From a virus, in the IMG/VR virus record IMGVR_UViG_3300036944_000329, positions 1 through 54,010 of that record: DNA of 54,010 nt; one strand, written 5' to 3'. Position 1 is the stretch's first letter. Each line of letters opens with the position of its first letter. The notes beneath the pieces were generated by a model, which saw only the letters and a list, made by a program, of their open reading frames with translations, was not told where the DNA came from and ran no database searches. This document shows, piece by piece, positions 48,305-54,010 of this stretch. A program made the translations under genes and the position numbers.

Positions 48305-49078
48305 TTATTTCTCCTCAAGTTTGTTAGCTATGGTGCTCAACACACGATCAGTGCCAATGTCGTAGTAGTGTGCATCCATCTCAATGCCGATGAACTTACG
48401 GTCAAGATTAACACAAGCAACACCAGTTGTGAATGATCCTGATGTGAAGTCTAATACAGTTTCACCTTCGTTGGTGTAGGTGCGGATCAGGTATTCCATC
48501 AACTCAACAGGCTTTTGAGTCGGGTGGATTGTACCTCGCTCAACTACTCCAAACTTTAACACCTGTTTGGGGTATCTGAATCCAGTGTTGTCATTCCTAA
48601 AGTTTGTATAGCTCCCATAGTTATCTGTCATGCTTGTACTAGCAGCATGATTCTTACCAGCTTTATCCTTGTACGGGGATCCCTCAGTCATCTGAGGATT
48701 GTATGTACATTGCTTTCTGTAGAATACAAGGATGTCTTCCTTGTCACGCATTGGCTGCTTCTTTGCATTAAGATGACCAGTCCCTTTAGGTTTCATCCAA
48801 ACCCAGTCGTACTTGAATTGTTTGATGTTACTGGCAACTAACACTGATGTGAATGGTTGTGCTGCGTGGAGTACAATGGCGGCATTTGGTTTACACACTC
48901 TACTAATCTCTGACCACATACAATCTAGGTCAATCACTGAATCCCACTTATTCTGAGTTGTACCGAAAGGAGGATCAGTCAGAACCATATCCACACTACC
49001 ATCAGGGATCTCTTTCATCCGTTCAAGGCAGTCACCCTTCATAAACCAAAGCGAATCTGTTTTGTAATCTTCTTGCAT
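48305..49078 (-). CDS. Beta-class DNA methyltransferase (N6-adenine or N4-cytosine)
   Basis: 257 residues. MVLTDPPFGTTQNKWD holds the DPPF catalytic motif IV near the N-terminus. IHPTQKPVELMEYLIRTYTNEGETVLDFTSGSFTTGVACVNLDRKFIGIE is motif X plus the SAM-binding motif I, here FTSGSFTTG instead of the usual F-GSGTT. Motif order IV...X-I marks the beta class. It has no partner restriction enzyme beside it, so self-protection is likely. The second methyltransferase of this phage after 17676. Confidence 0.88.
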   Translation of the reverse strand: MQEDYKTDSLWFMKGDCLERMKEIPDGSVDMVLTDPPFGTTQNKWDSVIDLDCMWSEISRVCKPNAAIVLHAAQPFTSVLVASNIKQFKYDWVWMKPKGTGHLNAKKQPMRDKEDILVFYRKQCTYNPQMTEGSPYKDKAGKNHAASTSMTDNYGSYTNFRNDNTGFRYPKQVLKFGVVERGTIHPTQKPVELMEYLIRTYTNEGETVLDFTSGSFTTGVACVNLDRKFIGIEMDAHYYDIGTDRVLSTIANKLEEK

Positions 49079-49115
49079 AAGTGTCTCCTTAAATGTCTTG
49101 TTCAGATACTAGGCA

Positions 49116-49143
49116 ATCATAGCACACGAGATGTCGGTGTCAA
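49116..49143 (-). promoter_or_regulatory. Promoter of the methyltransferase operon
   Basis: On the minus strand TTGACA (49138-49143), 16-base spacer, TATGAT (49116-49121), 37 bases before the methyltransferase start. Confidence 0.8.
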
Positions 49144-49152
49144 TACTCCAGA

Positions 49153-49186
49153 CAAAGAAAAACCCCAAGCATTTCTGCTCAGGGTT
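49153..49186 (-). terminator. Terminator upstream of the methyltransferase promoter
   Basis: On the minus strand AACCC..AGCA, GAAA loop, TGCT..GGGTT, then TTTCTTTG. Ends the ThyX-lysis operon. Confidence 0.7.
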
Positions 49187-49193
49187 CATCGTC

Positions 49194-49469
49194 TCAGCCA
49201 TTCCTTGCTCTGTAATCTTCGTACCAACCTTTCACCACATCATCTTGTGGGAAGTGCTGGCTAGTGTATGTCCAAGCATCATCCTCAATGAACACTTCTG
49301 GATAGACGCTGGAATGATCCCATAGATCAGGATAACGCTCACACATCGTCTGCATATACCTCACTGAGAGGTCGTATATGTGGTCGCTGATCCATTGTTG
49401 ACCTGTGTTGTACGCATACGCTGCTGCTAACAGGAAACGCTGGTCATTCTCTATGTCAGCTAGGGTCAT
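49194..49469 (-). CDS. Unknown protein
   Basis: 91 residues from the ATG at 49469, overlapping the thyX end by 14 bp; the frame runs much further back in thyX but only as an overlap. Helical (ENDQRFLLAAAYAYNTGQQWISDHIYDLSVRYMQTM), with acidic DDAWTYTS. No clear ribosome site, so translation may depend on thyX. Confidence 0.55.
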   Translation of the reverse strand: MTLADIENDQRFLLAAAYAYNTGQQWISDHIYDLSVRYMQTMCERYPDLWDHSSVYPEVFIEDDAWTYTSQHFPQDDVVKGWYEDYRARNG

Positions 49470-50418
49470 ACTTATTACACACGTTGTCTTCAATAAGTTG
49501 TCTGTGCTGAATCCATCCTTTGAAGTTCCCTGACCAAAGATTACCTGAAGAGTCTTGATGAGTGACGCCTTCAGTACTATTCCAATCATCCCAATAAAGT
49601 CCGTCAATGTCATTACTGACAGGCGTTGCTTGGTGCTCGAACGGAGAAGCATGAACAGGTTTAGACTTAACCAACTTATCGTAGATGTCTAGCGCCTTGT
49701 CCAAGCTATCATCCAACACGCGGTAACTAACCTGAGCACAACAAGATGCTGAAACTTTCAAGGCAACTTCAAGAGTGTTACCAACATCATCCAGAGATTC
49801 TGACTTCTCTGTCCAATACCCTGATTCATAATAAGGTGTGTGCCAATCATTTGCAGAAAGCAATACTGGTGCAGATTCTTGCATTGCTTTGTACATACAA
49901 TCAGCAAGCTCCTTGATTTCAGGTTGTGCATCTTTGTGACAACGCAGCCAGAAGAAGTTGTCAAACTCTGTGGATGTCAGCACTGTTTTCATCATCTGGA
50001 ATGGCTCTAGTAGGCGATTGACAATCTGCTTATGATAGCCCGCATCAGCAAATCGCTCAGCCATATCAGCAGCTTTGTGGGCACTGACCATCCAAGCAAC
50101 CTTGGCTGCATGACTTGATTGCTCATCAATCTTAACCAGAGTAGTGCATTCGTTTTCAGCTTGCATTCCTTGTTGATTGGCTCCCCAATGGATAGGCGTG
50201 GCTGGGTTGTTCCTTACCTGTTCAACCATCTTCTTGATCGGGACAGCGCGACTACTCATAGCATTACGGCTGCACAATCTATGGGTCATAAGTTCGCTAT
50301 GGATGAATCGCGGATACTCCAACTCAAACGTAGTAATGCGCTTATTACTCTCACTCACACTGTCTGCAACAATTCGAGCAACAATTCCACCCTTGCCTTC
50401 AACAACACTTTTGCACAT
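49456..50418 (-). CDS. thyX: Flavin-dependent thymidylate synthase
   Basis: 320 residues, start after TAGGAGAGAAT. HSELMTHRLCSRNAMSSRAVP is a phage form of the ThyX motif (HR-x-S-R-N-x-S-S-R). FERLLEPFQMMKTVLTSTEFDNFFWLRC is the typical C-terminal-half helix with nucleotide contacts. It makes dTMP from dUMP using methylene-tetrahydrofolate and FAD. Longer than bacterial ThyX, but normal for phage enzymes. Confidence 0.88.
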   Translation of the reverse strand: MCKSVVEGKGGIVARIVADSVSESNKRITTFELEYPRFIHSELMTHRLCSRNAMSSRAVPIKKMVEQVRNNPATPIHWGANQQGMQAENECTTLVKIDEQSSHAAKVAWMVSAHKAADMAERFADAGYHKQIVNRLLEPFQMMKTVLTSTEFDNFFWLRCHKDAQPEIKELADCMYKAMQESAPVLLSANDWHTPYYESGYWTEKSESLDDVGNTLEVALKVSASCCAQVSYRVLDDSLDKALDIYDKLVKSKPVHASPFEHQATPVSNDIDGLYWDDWNSTEGVTHQDSSGNLWSGNFKGWIQHRQLIEDNVCNKYDPS

Positions 50419-50437
50419 ATTCTCTCCTAAATAATTT

Positions 50438-50695
50438 CTACTGAATTGCTAGAAAGATCATACTAGCAATCAACGCAATAGGCAAGGCCCATACATTCAT
50501 CCCCACTGTAGCCAATGTCCTGAACGCACTCTCCATTGAGACACTCTTATTTGTAGATCGTTCAACAACACGCTTGTATGCGTCAGGATTGTTCTGCTTC
50601 ATCTGACCATGAATGAATCCATCCTTGATGAGCATGTTAAGAATGAATTGCCACATGATGTTAGTCACAGCATAGGTGAGCCATATACCCGTCAT
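50438..50695 (-). CDS. Membrane protein next to the endolysin (holin candidate)
   Basis: 85 residues. Two membrane segments (IWLTYAVTNIMWQFILNML and VGMNVWALPIALIASMIFLAI) separated by a charged loop. Its start overlaps the endolysin stop by 4 bp, suggesting a holin that releases that endolysin. No holin family motif seen. Confidence 0.6.
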   Translation of the reverse strand: MTGIWLTYAVTNIMWQFILNMLIKDGFIHGQMKQNNPDAYKRVVERSTNKSVSMESAFRTLATVGMNVWALPIALIASMIFLAIQ

Positions 50696-51102
50696 TCATC
50701 ACCTCGCATCAACTGGAAGTGTGGGCCATCTTTGAAAGATTCCCAATCACCGCCCCATACAACCTCATACCCTAGCTCATCAGCAGCCTGCTTGAACGCT
50801 TTGGCAATCTTTTCGTAATACTCCCACTCCCAGCTAATCTTGCCACCAACATAAGCAGCAACATCCACAGCTCGTCCGTAATCATCACCAAAGCGAGGGA
50901 TATGGTAGCTCTTGTATGTCTGACTCTTACCTTGCTCAACAAGCTCTCGCTGACGAGCATTTGTACGCAACCCCTCTGTCACAGCAAAGTCCACCTCAGA
51001 CAGCTCTAGTGCACGGTAGGTGATACGGATCAGCTCAGGATGCACTCCGTACAGATTGTTCAGAGAACGTCTTGAAAAGACGAATCCACTCTTAGTTGTC
51101 AT
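50692..51102 (-). CDS. Endolysin, L-alanyl-D-glutamate peptidase (M15/VanY type)
   Basis: 136 residues. FAVTEGLRTNARQRELVEQGKSQT, then SYHIPRFGDDYGRAVDVAAY (S-x-H...A-D zinc site), and GWGGDWESFKDGPHFQL-like end with the third His (actual text VVWGGDW, GPHFQL) are the marks of phage M15 endolysins such as T5 Lys. It would cut the peptide of peptidoglycan. It is far from the spanin cassette and on the other strand, unusual for lysis genes. Confidence 0.9.
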   Translation of the reverse strand: MTTKSGFVFSRRSLNNLYGVHPELIRITYRALELSEVDFAVTEGLRTNARQRELVEQGKSQTYKSYHIPRFGDDYGRAVDVAAYVGGKISWEWEYYEKIAKAFKQAADELGYEVVWGGDWESFKDGPHFQLMRGDE

Positions 51103-51316
51103 TATTAATCTCCTTCAAGAATTGCTCAAACTCTGGCTCAGTGCTGTAGTAGCGAATCACCTCAAGCAAGGCTTCGTCAAAAGCGTCTGGATCAAAACCA
51201 ACCTCACGCCGTAGCCAATAGGTCTCTTGTAGATTATCTCGCACAAGAACGTCGATCACATCTGTATCAGATAGATCACGATAATTATCAATGTTACGAA
51301 TTGGGCCAAGAATCAT
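51092..51316 (-). CDS. Small unknown protein
   Basis: 74 residues. DLSDTDVIDVLVRDNLQETYWLRREVGFD is helical and acidic. Overlaps the endolysin start by 11 bp. Function unknown. Confidence 0.55.
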   Translation of the reverse strand: MILGPIRNIDNYRDLSDTDVIDVLVRDNLQETYWLRREVGFDPDAFDEALLEVIRYYSTEPEFEQFLKEINNDN

Positions 51317-51317
51317 A

Positions 51318-51602
51318 TCAATGCACCTTCATAAATTCAAAGTTAATGTTGTCAGATTCCATATCAGCAATGACTTCTGCTTGCATTGCATCAAGGAACT
51401 CAATCACACTGTCTAGGTTATGCGTGGACGTATCTAGCAAAGAATACATCTCACCAAGACTCAGTTCAAGTTTTCCCTGTGATGCCAATCGCACATCATC
51501 ACGCATGACATCTAACACGTTACGAATTTTGTTCAATTCTGTCAGAGGGTCTTTATGTGGCAAGAAACTCTGGATGATTTCTGTTGTTGATTTAGTTTTC
51601 AT
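51318..51602 (-). CDS. Helical unknown protein
   Basis: 94 residues, start after AAGGAGGATAACG. Helical with leucine spacing (LTELNKIRNVLDVMRDDVRLASQGKLELSLGEM). Might be an oligomeric small protein. Bases 51603-51669 before it hold only a very short frame. Confidence 0.55.
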   Translation of the reverse strand: MKTKSTTEIIQSFLPHKDPLTELNKIRNVLDVMRDDVRLASQGKLELSLGEMYSLLDTSTHNLDSVIEFLDAMQAEVIADMESDNINFEFMKVH

Positions 51603-51669
51603 CGTTATCCTCCTTGGGTTGCTGGCGAAGTTGGTTGGCGTAGTCTTGCATCCACTTAACCAGCTCAGC

Positions 51670-51807
51670 TCATTTGTAGTGGCTCGCTGTCATACCTTTC
51701 TCATAGAGCATGTTTGATAGCATCTGCTCAATCACTTCGGCATCATGGGCGGCGAGTGACGTATCCACATCTTCCTCTAGTTCTTTAATTCGTTTATCTT
51801 TGTTCAT
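51670..51807 (-). CDS. Small acidic helical protein
   Basis: 45 residues from the ATG at 51807, preceded by TGGAGGAACTTGTT. MNKDKRIKELEEDVDTSLAAHDAEVIEQ is a coiled coil. Longer frame to 51915 lacks a ribosome site and overlaps the upstream gene. Confidence 0.55.
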   Translation of the reverse strand: MNKDKRIKELEEDVDTSLAAHDAEVIEQMLSNMLYEKGMTASHYK

Positions 51808-51823
51808 AACAAGTTCCTCCAAT

Positions 51824-52039
51824 TCAAATGTATGCCCAATACAAAGCCTTACCCAACTTCTCACCGCACTCTGCATCAATGTAATCGTAGCCATTATAAC
51901 TCTTGCTGTAGCCATTACGCAAGCCTTTTCTGATCACAAGGTCTGACGTAAATACCCAGACAATAGTCTCAGGTGGCTCAAGTTTACTATCACAACGATT
52001 CCATTTCAAGGATAAGATTTCATCTTTATAGTTCATCAC
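51824..52039 (-). CDS. Small unknown protein
   Basis: 71 residues, MMNYKDEILSLKWNRCDSKLEPPETIVWVFTSD, a mixed beta protein with a GYSKSYNGYDYIDAECGEKL middle. Overlaps the upstream stop by 4 bp. Function unknown. Confidence 0.55.
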   Translation of the reverse strand: MMNYKDEILSLKWNRCDSKLEPPETIVWVFTSDLVIRKGLRNGYSKSYNGYDYIDAECGEKLGKALYWAYI

Positions 52040-52323
52040 AATGGTGTTCCTTCAAAATAAGCCATCTGAATCTTGTATTCAGGACAGCTATCACCCATCT
52101 CAAAGTGTACGCCATCGAACACTGCCTTAACAGGTCTACCGAAATTATCGTAGCCAGAGAATTCAGGTAGTGTTACGTACACTCCCATTGCTTGCATCTG
52201 TCTCAAGATCAGCATCAACCGAGACTGAAAGTGTTTCTGAACACTACGGTCAGAGAAGTCTTGACCAGAGAACTCGTACAAGGTGTCTGCAAGAGCTTTT
52301 ACACGTTTTTTCATGTCACCCAT
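52036..52323 (-). CDS. Small unknown protein
   Basis: 95 residues (92 from the second Met). Basic helical start (MKKRVKALADTLYEFSGQDFSDRSVQKHF), then a beta end (VYVTLPEFSGYDNFGRPVKAVFDGVHFEMGD). Function unknown. Confidence 0.55.
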   Translation of the reverse strand: MGDMKKRVKALADTLYEFSGQDFSDRSVQKHFQSRLMLILRQMQAMGVYVTLPEFSGYDNFGRPVKAVFDGVHFEMGDSCPEYKIQMAYFEGTPL

Positions 52324-52537
52324 CCGAACGTACCTCCTCGTCTGTAAAACGGCTCAGAAGCTCTTCTAGGTAGCTTCTCGTCTGCATTGCTTGATGCAAT
52401 CTGTCTACACGCTCTTGTAGCAAGAGATTCTTTCGTTTTAGATCACTGATAACAACATCACGTTCCTGTAATTCTTTCTCAAGCTTCAGCAGAGATGTCT
52501 TGGCTGCTTTCAGCTCGTATTGCATGTGTTCGATCAT
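52316..52537 (-). CDS. Coiled-coil protein, first gene of the operon
   Basis: 73 residues, nearly all coiled coil (YELKAAKTSLLKLEKELQERDVVISDLKRKNLLLQERVDRL). First gene of the leftward operon behind the promoter at 52599-52627; AGGAGGT lies about 12 bases before the ATG. Function unknown. Confidence 0.6.
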   Translation of the reverse strand: MIEHMQYELKAAKTSLLKLEKELQERDVVISDLKRKNLLLQERVDRLHQAMQTRSYLEELLSRFTDEEVRSDG

Positions 52538-52598
52538 GCCTATCTGTACCTCCTGATTGCATTGTTAGTTTGTGTGTTTGTCTGTGTGTGTTTTCATA

Positions 52599-52627
52599 AT
52601 TTACTCTTGTCAGGATGTATTGTCAAT
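52599..52627 (-). promoter_or_regulatory. Promoter of the leftward 52.5 kb operon
   Basis: On the minus strand TTGACA (52622-52627), 17-base spacer, TAAATT (52599-52604). Confidence 0.75.
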
Positions 52628-52630
52628 ACC

Positions 52631-52678
52631 TTGTGTTCAAATACTTTGGTGCCTAGCACCAGATCACTGAACACAAGA
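52631..52678. promoter_or_regulatory. Nested inverted repeat (operator or cruciform candidate)
   Basis: Perfect 10-bp arms CTTGTGTTCA (52631-52640) and TGAACACAAG (52669-52678) enclose a second inverted repeat GGTGC/GCACC (52649-52653 with 52657-52661). It lies 3 bp upstream of the -35 of the leftward promoter, a good place for a regulator. Confidence 0.7.
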
Positions 52679-52739
52679 GTGACACGAATCCTAGCACGAT
52701 TGATCACAGGAAAGCAAGAAGATGATGATCACAAGTAAT

Positions 52740-52960
52740 CTTAAAGAATCTTTGAAAAGGGTATTGACAATGGTATAGCAGGTTTGGTACGCTACCGCTT
52801 GCGGTGTCCAGACAAGATTATCTAGACTAAATATCTAGACTAGACTTCTTAACAAGATATCTTAGCTAGTATAAATACTAATATAATAATACTTATTACT
52901 TATATATTATCTTAACTAGATATCTAGACTAGACTCTAGGCTAAACATCTAGACCAGAAT
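52740..52960 (+). promoter_or_regulatory. CTAG-rich leader/origin element, copy 2
   Basis: Inverted homologue of 33930-34180. AAAGGGTATTGACAATGG begins it, with TTGACA (52764-52769), 18-base spacer, TACGCT (52788-52793). Dense CTAG-containing motifs and an AT-rich middle follow, with no gene until 53291. Confidence 0.7.
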
Positions 52961-53034
52961 TCTAGACAAGATCTCTAGTCAAGACATCCAGCCTAGAACT
53001 CTAGTCTAAACATCCTAACAAGATCTCTAGCAAA

Positions 53035-53086
53035 GAATCTTAGCAATGAATCTTAGCAATGAATCTTAGCAATGAATCTTAGTAAG
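53035..53086. repeat. Four tandem 13-bp units
   Basis: GAATCTTAGCAAT at 53035, 53048 and 53061, with a variant at 53074, at the end of the CTAG-rich region and just before the promoter at 53113. Confidence 0.85.
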
Positions 53087-53112
53087 ATTACACAAATATA
53101 CTGTGATTACTA

Positions 53113-53141
53113 TTGACATCGTTTCCTGACTAGCGTATAAA
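53113..53141 (+). promoter_or_regulatory. Promoter of the zinc-ribbon gene
   Basis: TTGACA (53113-53118), 17-base spacer, TATAAA (53136-53141). A leader of about 145 bases with GT-rich repeats follows. Confidence 0.8.
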
Positions 53142-53290
53142 TCATACTATGTGTTGTGTGAGTGTGTGTGTGATCTAGACATCTGGTGTGGGATGTCTAG
53201 GCAAGATGTTTAGCCTGTGTGTCTGGCTAGGATATTTAAACAAAATAAATAGGGAGACATTCCCGTGTAAAAGTATTGGAGAAATGATTT

Positions 53291-53617
53291 ATGTATTGTA
53301 AAGCATGTAATAACTACGTTGGGTATAAGCGAAAGAAACCTGCTACGACATTCACAACGGTAGATTCAGTTACGAAGGAATCAGTGATCGAAGGATTCCC
53401 GAAGAAAGAGGAAGAGGATCTCTGTAACACATGTCTACGAAGTATTCGTGATATGAACTCTGATCTGTCAAATGTGGCTGGGCATCTATTCTTCGATATG
53501 GCCCCTTCGTATATCCTGACCGAGAATTATCAGGACAAGTTTGAGACAGAGTTATCTGAAGCGACTCTGGACACGACATTCCGGTACGTAGAGGATGTTT
53601 ATAATGGTTACAAGTAG
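53291..53617 (+). CDS. Small zinc-ribbon protein
   Basis: 108 residues. MYCKACNNYVGYKRKK starts with C-x2-C, and DLCNTCLRSIRD gives the second C-x2-C, a zinc ribbon. Then a helical part. TTGGAGAAATGATTT precedes the start. Only gene between the two rightward promoters here; expressed very early or as a stand-alone unit. Function unknown. Confidence 0.65.
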   Translation: MYCKACNNYVGYKRKKPATTFTTVDSVTKESVIEGFPKKEEEDLCNTCLRSIRDMNSDLSNVAGHLFFDMAPSYILTENYQDKFETELSEATLDTTFRYVEDVYNGYK

Positions 53618-53638
53618 TTATTGTAAGTGTTATTGCTA

Positions 53639-53667
53639 TTGACATACATAAACTATATCTCTACTAT
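53639..53667 (+). promoter_or_regulatory. Promoter of a presumed non-coding transcript
   Basis: TTGACA (53639-53644), 17-base spacer, TACTAT (53662-53667), directly after the zinc-ribbon gene. Confidence 0.75.
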
Positions 53668-53669
53668 AG

Positions 53670-54010
53670 TATCACTGAGGCGGGGAACGTTTCAAAAGAT
53701 CCCAATGACCAGAATGATTCGCTACCGTTCTGGTCTCTATCTTGGGGCCGTATCCCTGAGCATGGATTCAAAAGGCTCAACTAATTCAAATACACACTAA
53801 GCCTCTGAACACATCATCCCTAGTGTTCATAAACGATTGCAGAGAATTGATACAGCGAAACAATCAGCTCAAATCAGTGTGTTAATTAAGTATCTCCGTG
53901 CCGATATGGGTTAAGTCGGATTGTCTTGTTTGTGTAGGGACTTACAGGATGATGCTCCAGCTCAATTCCATGTGTGCTTACATTTAATTAGCTCACAGGT
54001 CTAGGAGACA
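53670..54010 (+). other. Non-coding, structured region after a promoter; extends past the window
   Basis: No open frame of useful length. A perfect 8-bp hairpin GACCAGAA/TTCTGGTC (53707-53714, 53728-53735) and smaller stems suggest a structured RNA or the start of a long leader. No tRNA or known RNA class fits. Confidence 0.4.

Noticed and set aside
53745-53800. tmRNA- or tRNA-like sequence
   Set aside because: Some letters resemble the start of tmRNA, but the acceptor pairing, tag frame and T-arm are missing. No tRNA cloverleaf could be drawn.

Overview
The window is a 54 kb piece of a lytic, long-tailed (siphovirus-like) double-stranded DNA phage genome, most likely of a gammaproteobacterial host. 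The evidence is tight head-to-tail operons with 4-bp ATGA overlaps, a tail tube protein, tail fibre and lysis genes, an autonomous replication set and sigma70-like promoters. There is no tRNA, integrase, repressor or phage RNA polymerase that I can recognise. By eye the G+C content is in the low to mid 40s. The host name cannot be read from the sequence.

Layout. (1) 1-8.4 kb, + strand, late genes: a large variable virion protein cut by the left edge, an Avd-like gene, tail genes (DUF4376-type, DUF1353-type, tail tube, lectin-ended fibre), then lysis genes (metallopeptidase-like lipoprotein, holin candidates, overlapping Rz/Rz1 spanins), closed by a strong terminator. (2) 8.4-33.9 kb, - strand, early genes: small unknown proteins, glutaredoxin, deoxycytidylate deaminase, class I ribonucleotide reductase (nrdB, and nrdA split by a group I intron), PhoH, Dam-type methylase, dUTPase, DnaQ-like nuclease, 5'-3' exonuclease, ssDNA-binding protein, family A DNA polymerase, primase-helicase, ClpP-like protease and a SleB-type wall hydrolase. 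Five free-standing HNH-type homing endonuclease genes sit among them, three of them close paralogues. (3) 34.3-39.0 kb, + strand: small, mostly unknown genes behind several promoters. (4) 39.0-43.8 kb: a self-contained module of tiny genes with its own promoter, leader and terminator, bordered on each side by a 15-bp-period tandem array, then about 1.5 kb of repeat-rich DNA that is my best candidate for a replication origin. (5) 43.8-52.5 kb, - strand: a P-loop ATPase next to that region, a GIY-YIG protein, many small genes, a DNA methyltransferase, ThyX and an L-Ala-D-Glu-type endolysin. (6) 52.6-54.0 kb: a CTAG-rich leader that is an inverted homologue of the one at 33.9-34.2 kb, a zinc-ribbon gene, and a promoter in front of apparently non-coding structured DNA.

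How it works together: RNR, glutaredoxin, dCMP deaminase, dUTPase and ThyX form a route from ribonucleotides to dTMP. Polymerase, primase-helicase, SSB and the nucleases form a T7-style replisome. The spanins, holin candidates and peptidases would open the cell.

The most exciting observation is at the left end. The last 93 bp of two tandem domains of the variable protein are identical except at 15 sites. Fourteen of those are first or second codon positions, and there is no silent change in the other 20 codons, although the domains have diverged silently further upstream. An Avd-like gene follows, behind a GC-rich hairpin. This is the signature of a diversity-generating retroelement with two variable repeats. 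The reverse transcriptase and template repeat are not in this window, and the Avd gene looks truncated. Second is a 228-bp group I intron splitting nrdA at the codon after the catalytic cysteine.
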